From: an uncultured Chromatium sp.
Lineage (GTDB): Bacteria > Pseudomonadota > Gammaproteobacteria > Chromatiales > Chromatiaceae
Length of the DNA: 42,874 bases
NCBI GenBank assembly: GCA_903897335.1
Contig: CAIUAY010000096.1
Coordinates: forward strand, 1 to 42,874
Reading direction: 5' to 3'
This document shows, in pieces, positions 37,063 to 42,874 of this stretch. Made by a program: the position numbers and the translations under genes. The notes beneath the pieces are model-generated. The model saw only the letters and a program-made list of their open reading frames with translations, made no database searches and was not told the origin of the DNA. How positions within the stretch are numbered: the stretch's first letter is position 1; every line of letters starts with the position of its first letter.

Positions 37063-37299
37063 ATGAGCAGCGTTGAAGATCGAGTTCGTAAAATCGTGGT
37101 CAACCAATTGGGCGTCAAGGAAGAAGAAGTCACCGCCGAAGCGTCTTTCGTGGACGATCTGGGCGCGGACTCTCTCGATACCGTGGAACTCGTCATGGCT
37201 CTCGAAGAAGAATTTGAGACCGAGATTCCGGACGAAGATGCAGAGAAGATCACGACGGTCCAGCAGGCCATCAACTACATCAACGCGCACAAGGCTTAA
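37063..37299 (+). CDS. acpP: Acyl carrier protein
   Basis: The 78-residue acidic protein has the phosphopantetheine site [14 protein letters not shown] with the modified Ser in DSL. It starts [24 protein letters not shown] lies 11 bases before the ATG. ACP carries the growing acyl chain between the Fab enzymes encoded on either side. A longer frame upstream is not protein-like. Confidence 0.98.
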   Translation: MSSVEDRVRKIVVNQLGVKEEEVTAEASFVDDLGADSLDTVELVMALEEEFETEIPDEDAEKITTVQQAINYINAHKA

Positions 37300-37328
37300 T
37301 TTCACCCTGTTGATCTGCGTGAAGCTGT

Positions 37329-37343
37329 GCGTACAGTGTACGC
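37329..37343. promoter_or_regulatory. Perfect palindrome between acpP and fabF
   Basis: GCGTACA, one G, then TGTACGC is a perfect 15-base palindrome, too tight to form a normal hairpin loop, so a protein-binding site is more likely than a terminator. It resembles in style the unsaturated-fatty-acid repressor sites of the FabR type (GCGTACA half-sites); that match is from memory and the regulator is not encoded here. Confidence 0.4.
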
Positions 37344-37389
37344 CGCTAAGGCGCGTCGACTGTGGCGTTCTGAACGATAGAGGTACGTA

Positions 37390-38628
37390 ATGGCAGGCAG
37401 AAGGGTCGTCGTCACTGGATTGGGCCTTGTGGCTCCGGTTGGTCTGGACGTCAAGTCCTCGTGGGACAGCATCCTAGCCGGCAGGAGTGGGATTAAACCG
37501 ATTACCCACTTCGATATCGAACCGTTCAGTACCCGCTTCGGCGGGCCGATCTATGGCTTCGATCCGAGCGACTATATCTCGGAAAAAGAAGCCAAAAAGA
37601 TGGATAAATTTATCCACTACGGCATGGTGGCGGGTTGCCAGGCCATCGCGGACTCCGGGCTCCTCGTCGATGACTCCAACTGTCGGCGCATCGGCGTGGC
37701 GATCGGCGCCGGGATCGGTGGCATTACCGGCATCGAAAACAATTATCAGGCGTATCGGGACAAGGGGCCGCGGCGCATCTCGCCCTTTTTCGTTCCGGCT
37801 AACATCATCAATATGGTGGCGGGCAATCTTTCCATCAAGTTTGGTCTCAAGGGGCCAAATTATTCCATCGTCTCGGCTTGTAGCACGGGTTCCCACAATA
37901 TCGGTGAAGCGGCAATCATGATCCGTCATGGCTATGTTGATGTCATGATTGCTGGTGGCGCCGAGATGGCGACCTCGCCAGTCGGTCTGGGTGGTTTTGC
38001 TGCTGCCCGTGCGCTTTCCACCCGTAATGACGAACCGGAGCGGGCAAGCCGACCCTTCGACAGGGATCGTGACGGCTTTGTTCTGAGTGATGGCGCTGGC
38101 GTGGTCGTGCTTGAAGAATATGAACGCGCCAAGGCGCGTGGCGCACGCATCTATGCCGAACTGGTCGGTGTCGGCATGAACTCCGATGCCTATCACATGA
38201 CCGCGCCATCGGAAGACGGCGAGGGCGCAGCCAACTGTATGCTGCTGGCGCTCAACGATGCAGGTTTGAATCCAGAGCAGGTGGACTATATCAACGCCCA
38301 CGGCACCTCGACTCCGGCAGGCGATGTCGCCGAAACCAAAGCGGTCAAGCGTGCTTTTGGCGATCACGCCTATCGACTGGCGGTCAGTTCAACCAAATCC
38401 ATGACCGGACACATGCTGGGTGCCGCTGGTGGTGCCGAGGCCATCTTCACCATTCTGGCCATCCGCGACCAGACGGCACCGCCGACCATTAACTACGAGA
38501 CACCCGATCCAGACTGCGACCTCGACTGTGTACCCAATACGGCGCGTGAGATGCCGATCGAGATCGCCATCTCCAATTCGTTCGGTTTTGGCGGAACCAA
38601 CGGGACACTCGTCTTCCGGCGTTCATGA
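37390..38628 (+). CDS. fabF: 3-oxoacyl-ACP synthase II (FabF)
   Basis: The 412-residue condensing enzyme elongates acyl-ACP. Catalytic residues are visible: Cys in '[15 protein letters not shown]', His in '[18 protein letters not shown]' and His in '[16 protein letters not shown]', and the glycine-rich end '[14 protein letters not shown]'. AGAGG seven bases before the ATG supports the start. In many gammaproteobacteria pabC follows fabF; here mltG follows directly after 69 bases. Confidence 0.98.
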   Translation: MAGRRVVVTGLGLVAPVGLDVKSSWDSILAGRSGIKPITHFDIEPFSTRFGGPIYGFDPSDYISEKEAKKMDKFIHYGMVAGCQAIADSGLLVDDSNCRRIGVAIGAGIGGITGIENNYQAYRDKGPRRISPFFVPANIINMVAGNLSIKFGLKGPNYSIVSACSTGSHNIGEAAIMIRHGYVDVMIAGGAEMATSPVGLGGFAAARALSTRNDEPERASRPFDRDRDGFVLSDGAGVVVLEEYERAKARGARIYAELVGVGMNSDAYHMTAPSEDGEGAANCMLLALNDAGLNPEQVDYINAHGTSTPAGDVAETKAVKRAFGDHAYRLAVSSTKSMTGHMLGAAGGAEAIFTILAIRDQTAPPTINYETPDPDCDLDCVPNTAREMPIEIAISNSFGFGGTNGTLVFRRS

Positions 38629-38697
38629 TCTGTGCATCAGGGGTTTCCGTTTCAGTGCTCCGCCACTTGAGGTCGCGGATCACACTGGTTTGACTGG

Positions 38698-39723
38698 ATG
38701 ATTCACTCGATGATCTGGCGCACAAGTCTCTTGATCGTCCTGATCGCCGCTGGATCGCTGTTCGCTGTCCTGGGAATCGATTATCACCGCTTTGAAACCA
38801 CGCCAATCACGCTGGCTGGTCACTCGACGATCATCGATATTCCCAGGGGCACCTCGCTCCTTGTCCTCGCGCAGCGCCTGACGGATCAGGGCATTCTCAG
38901 ACACCCCTATTATTTCATCGCGCTGGCCTACTTTCAGGGTGGCCAGTCGCGGATCAAGGCCGGTGAGTTTGAGCTGACCGCCACCATGACGCCACCACAG
39001 ATGCTTCAGCGCATCATGTCAGGTCAGGTCGTGGAGTATTCGATCACCCTGGTTGAGGGTTGGACTTACCAACAGGCACTTGCTGCCATCGATGCCCATC
39101 CGCGCTTTGGTGGCGACGGGCTGGCGCAACTGTCCGGCGAGATGCTGATGACTCAGCTTGGACGTCCCGGAGAGCACCCCGAAGGTCGGTTTTTCCCGGA
39201 CACCTATCGCTTCCCTGGCAAGACCCGGGGGCTTGCGGTATTAAGCCGTGCACTGGAACGGATGGAGCGGATTCTGGCGGATGAATGGGCGCAGCGTCGC
39301 GCTGATCTGCCGATCAGCACACCCTATGAGGCGCTGATTCTGGCCTCAATCATCGAGAAAGAGACGGCAGTCGCTGCCGAACGTCCACAGATTGCCGGCG
39401 TCTTTGTGCGACGGCTTCAGCAAGGGATGCGGCTCCAGACCGACCCGACCGTCATCTATGGTCTCGGAGACCGTTTTGATGGCAACCTGCGGCGTGCTGA
39501 CCTGCGTGAAGCCAATCCATATAATACCTACCTGATCAAAGGCTTGCCGCCGACACCGATTGCCCTGCCGGGGCGTGATGCGATTCGCGCCGCGCTTCAT
39601 CCACAAAATGGCGACAGTCTCTATTTCGTGGCAAAGGGTGACGGCAGTCATGAATTTTCAGGGACGCTTGATGCGCACAATCAGGCGGTGCGGCGCTATC
39701 TTCTGGAGCGGCAATCACCCTGA
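38698..39723 (+). CDS. mltG: Endolytic murein transglycosylase MltG
   Basis: The 341-residue YceG-like protein has one N-terminal membrane anchor ('TSLLIVLIAAGSLFAVLGI') and a periplasmic domain that cuts nascent glycan strands. The LysM-like part is followed by 'VEYSITLVEGWTYQQAL', 'PEGRFFPDTYRFPGKT' and the catalytic Glu in 'LILASIIEKETAVAAERP', then 'LQTDPTVIYGLGDRFDG' and 'YNTYLIKGLPPTPIALPG'. ATG 38698 or ATG 38710 could be the start. It precedes tmk, as in most relatives. Confidence 0.97.
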   Translation: MIHSMIWRTSLLIVLIAAGSLFAVLGIDYHRFETTPITLAGHSTIIDIPRGTSLLVLAQRLTDQGILRHPYYFIALAYFQGGQSRIKAGEFELTATMTPPQMLQRIMSGQVVEYSITLVEGWTYQQALAAIDAHPRFGGDGLAQLSGEMLMTQLGRPGEHPEGRFFPDTYRFPGKTRGLAVLSRALERMERILADEWAQRRADLPISTPYEALILASIIEKETAVAAERPQIAGVFVRRLQQGMRLQTDPTVIYGLGDRFDGNLRRADLREANPYNTYLIKGLPPTPIALPGRDAIRAALHPQNGDSLYFVAKGDGSHEFSGTLDAHNQAVRRYLLERQSP

Positions 39724-39749
39724 CAGCCATGCCCGCGAGTCATCTTTGA

Positions 39750-41493
<1,744 letters not shown>

Positions 41494-41496
41494 ACC

Positions 41497-41868
41497 ATGA
41501 GTGTCACGACGACCACCGCCGGTTCACTGGGCGGACAACAGCGGATTCTCAGCTTTGCCATCAAAGACAAAAGCGCACTTTACATGTCATTCATGCCATT
41601 TATCAAAAATGGTGGCTTGTTCATCCCCACCACCAAAAACTACCAGCTCGGCGATGAAATCTTTCTGCTGTTGCAACTCATGGAAGAAACGGATCGCATC
41701 CCGGTGGCTGGCAAAGTGATCTGGGTAACGCCGCAGGGCGCCGAGGGCAGCCGCTCAATTGGAGTTGGCGTCCAGTTCAGCGAACAGGACAAAGGTGGCG
41801 CACGTCGCAAGATCGAAGCCTATCTGGCCGGTTCGCTGACTGCCGAACGACCGACGCATACCATGTAA
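41497..41868 (+). CDS. pilZ: PilZ domain type IV pilus protein
   Basis: The 123-residue protein is the type IV pilus PilZ, the founding member of the family that typically does not bind c-di-GMP. It has 'ILSFAIKDKSALYMSFMPFIKNGGLFIPTTKNYQLGDEIFLLLQL', then 'VAGKVIWVTPQGAEGSRSIGVGVQFSEQD'. The RxxxR c-di-GMP motif near the N-terminus is absent, as in true PilZ. The place between holB and tatD is conserved in Pseudomonas and relatives. No other pilus genes are in the window. Confidence 0.93.
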   Translation: MSVTTTTAGSLGGQQRILSFAIKDKSALYMSFMPFIKNGGLFIPTTKNYQLGDEIFLLLQLMEETDRIPVAGKVIWVTPQGAEGSRSIGVGVQFSEQDKGGARRKIEAYLAGSLTAERPTHTM

Positions 41869-41882
41869 CGCACAGGACGATC

Positions 41883-42659
41883 ATGCTCGTTGACTCACAC
41901 TGCCACCTCGATCGGGTGGATCTCACGCACTATGCTGGTGATTTCGCACGGATGATGCACGCCTGCGCCGAAGCGGGCGTGACCCAGATGCTCTGTGTTT
42001 CGATTGACCTTCAGCGCTATCCGGCGATGCGCCGACTGGTCGATCCGTTTCACCAGGTCGCCGTTTCGGTGGGCGAGCATCCCAATCATGACACCACGAC
42101 CGAGGCGACTGTCGAGCAACTGGTCGGGCTGGCAGATGACCCCCGCGTGGTTGCTATTGGCGAGACCGGGCTTGATTATTATCGCAGCGAGGGTGATGTC
42201 GCCTGGCAACAGAGTCGCTTTCGCACCCATATCGCCGCCGCCCGCGCCTGCGGCAAACCATTGATCATTCATACCCGCGAAGCGCGTGAAGACACTCTGC
42301 GCATCCTCACTGAAGAGTGTGCGCACGAAGTCGGCGGTGTGCTGCACTGTTTTACCGAGAACTGGGAAATGGCAAAACGTGGCCTTGATCTCGATTTTTA
42401 TGTGTCTTTTTCAGGTATTGTCACCTTCAAAACAGCGACAGAATTACGCGAGGTGGCGCGTCAGGTACCGCTCGACCGGCTGCTGATCGAAACCGACTCG
42501 CCCTATCTCGCGCCGGTTCCCTACCGTGGCAAACCAAATGAACCGCGCTTTGTCGGTCATGTGGCGGACTGTCTCGCTGAGGTTCGTGGCATGGACACAC
42601 AGGCGATAGCCGCCATCACTCAAACCAACTATCAGCGTTTATTCCGCCCAAGATTTTGA
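41883..42659 (+). CDS. TatD-family hydrolase (YcfH-type)
   Basis: The 258-residue TIM-barrel metal hydrolase has 'MLVDSHCHLDRVDL' (metal-binding HxH), 'VAIGETGLDYYRSEGD' (Glu ligand), 'PLIIHTREA' (His), 'GVLHCFTENWEMA' (His) and 'LIETDSPYLAPVPYRGKPNEP' (Asp). TatD-type enzymes act as DNA exonucleases or D-aminoacyl-tRNA-related hydrolases. It closes the cluster, 14 bases after pilZ, and is convergent with the transposase fragment. Confidence 0.95.
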   Translation: MLVDSHCHLDRVDLTHYAGDFARMMHACAEAGVTQMLCVSIDLQRYPAMRRLVDPFHQVAVSVGEHPNHDTTTEATVEQLVGLADDPRVVAIGETGLDYYRSEGDVAWQQSRFRTHIAAARACGKPLIIHTREAREDTLRILTEECAHEVGGVLHCFTENWEMAKRGLDLDFYVSFSGIVTFKTATELREVARQVPLDRLLIETDSPYLAPVPYRGKPNEPRFVGHVADCLAEVRGMDTQAIAAITQTNYQRLFRPRF

Positions 42660-42669
42660 ACGTACGGTT

Positions 42670-42874
42670 CTAGCAACCGAATCTGGTTTGCAGGTCATGA
42701 CTCAGTGAGAGCGTGGAACTGTCAAGTCCCGTGAGATTATAGACCCGCTTTTTGAAGCGTTCGGGGCATTTTTGTTGCCAGTCTTTGAGTGCTTGAATCG
42801 GCGCGATGTGTCCCAGCGCCTTTTGCGGGATCTGGTGATTGTATAACCTCACATAGCCGGTGAGGGTGTCCGCC
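42670..42874 (-). CDS. Integrase-core transposase, C-terminal part (runs off window)
   Basis: The leftward frame is open to the right window edge and ends at a TAG at 42670. It reads GYVRLYNHQIPQKALGHIAP and then 'LKDWQQKCPERFKKRVYNLTG', which is the end of an rve-type DDE transposase (the YNxxxPQxALgxxtP motif of IS3/IS481-like elements). Which family it belongs to, and whether it is intact, cannot be told from this part. It begins only 10 bases after tatD stops. Confidence 0.8.
   Translation of the reverse strand, partial: ADTLTGYVRLYNHQIPQKALGHIAPIQALKDWQQKCPERFKKRVYNLTGLDSSTLSLSHDLQTRFGC

Overview
The window looks like chromosomal DNA from a GC-rich gammaproteobacterium. The fatty-acid cluster order (yceD-rpmF-plsX-fabH-fabD-fabG-acpP-fabF-mltG-tmk-holB-pilZ-tatD), HrpA, the Bat proteins and the general protein style suggest Chromatiales/Chromatiaceae (purple sulfur bacteria). 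That placement is an impression from protein style, not a computed result.

Left part (1-13100) is accessory and patchy. It opens with the tail of an IS21-type IstB helper. A leftward signalling operon follows: AhpD-like protein, diguanylate cyclase, a PTS-EIIC/EAL fusion and a FIST sensor protein, with an AraC-type regulator divergent to it. Next come an IS5-family transposase remnant, a run of stress or redox genes (glycine-rich membrane protein, FMN reductase, VIT1-type transporter, SOUL protein), an IS630-type remnant and an L,D-transpeptidase-like lipoprotein. A leftward fluoride operon has a recognisable fluoride riboswitch, crcB/fluC, a DUF190 gene and a truncated, frameshifted antiporter. 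Upstream of it is an ECF sigma factor of the SigZ type.

Middle part (13100-27260) begins with a Lon-N domain protein and a convergent hrpA. Directly upstream of hrpA, and overlapping it by four bases, lies a compact leftward operon of five genes (26559 down to 17829): a large HerA/DUF87-like ATPase with a long Ser/Thr/Gly linker, a small protein with an amphipathic or hydrophobic N-terminus, two coiled-coil proteins of unknown family, and an Hsp70/actin-fold ATPase fused to an N-terminal Lcl/DUF1566-like domain. I do not recognise this combination as a named system, and it is the best candidate here for an undescribed machine. A tiny Arg-rich gene with a strong ribosome binding site sits divergent to it, next to the decayed 3' end of uup.

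Right part (27490-42660) is mostly housekeeping: a partial Bat locus (BatB/BatC-like fusion and BatD, no moxR or batA in the window), folK coupled to a CheY-like receiver (leftward), then the rightward fatty-acid/phospholipid and DNA-replication cluster from yceD to tatD. The window ends in the 3' part of an integrase-type transposase. Dispersed palindromic repeats occur twice: one between genes of the novel operon, and one inside hrpA, where it adds about 15 codons in frame.
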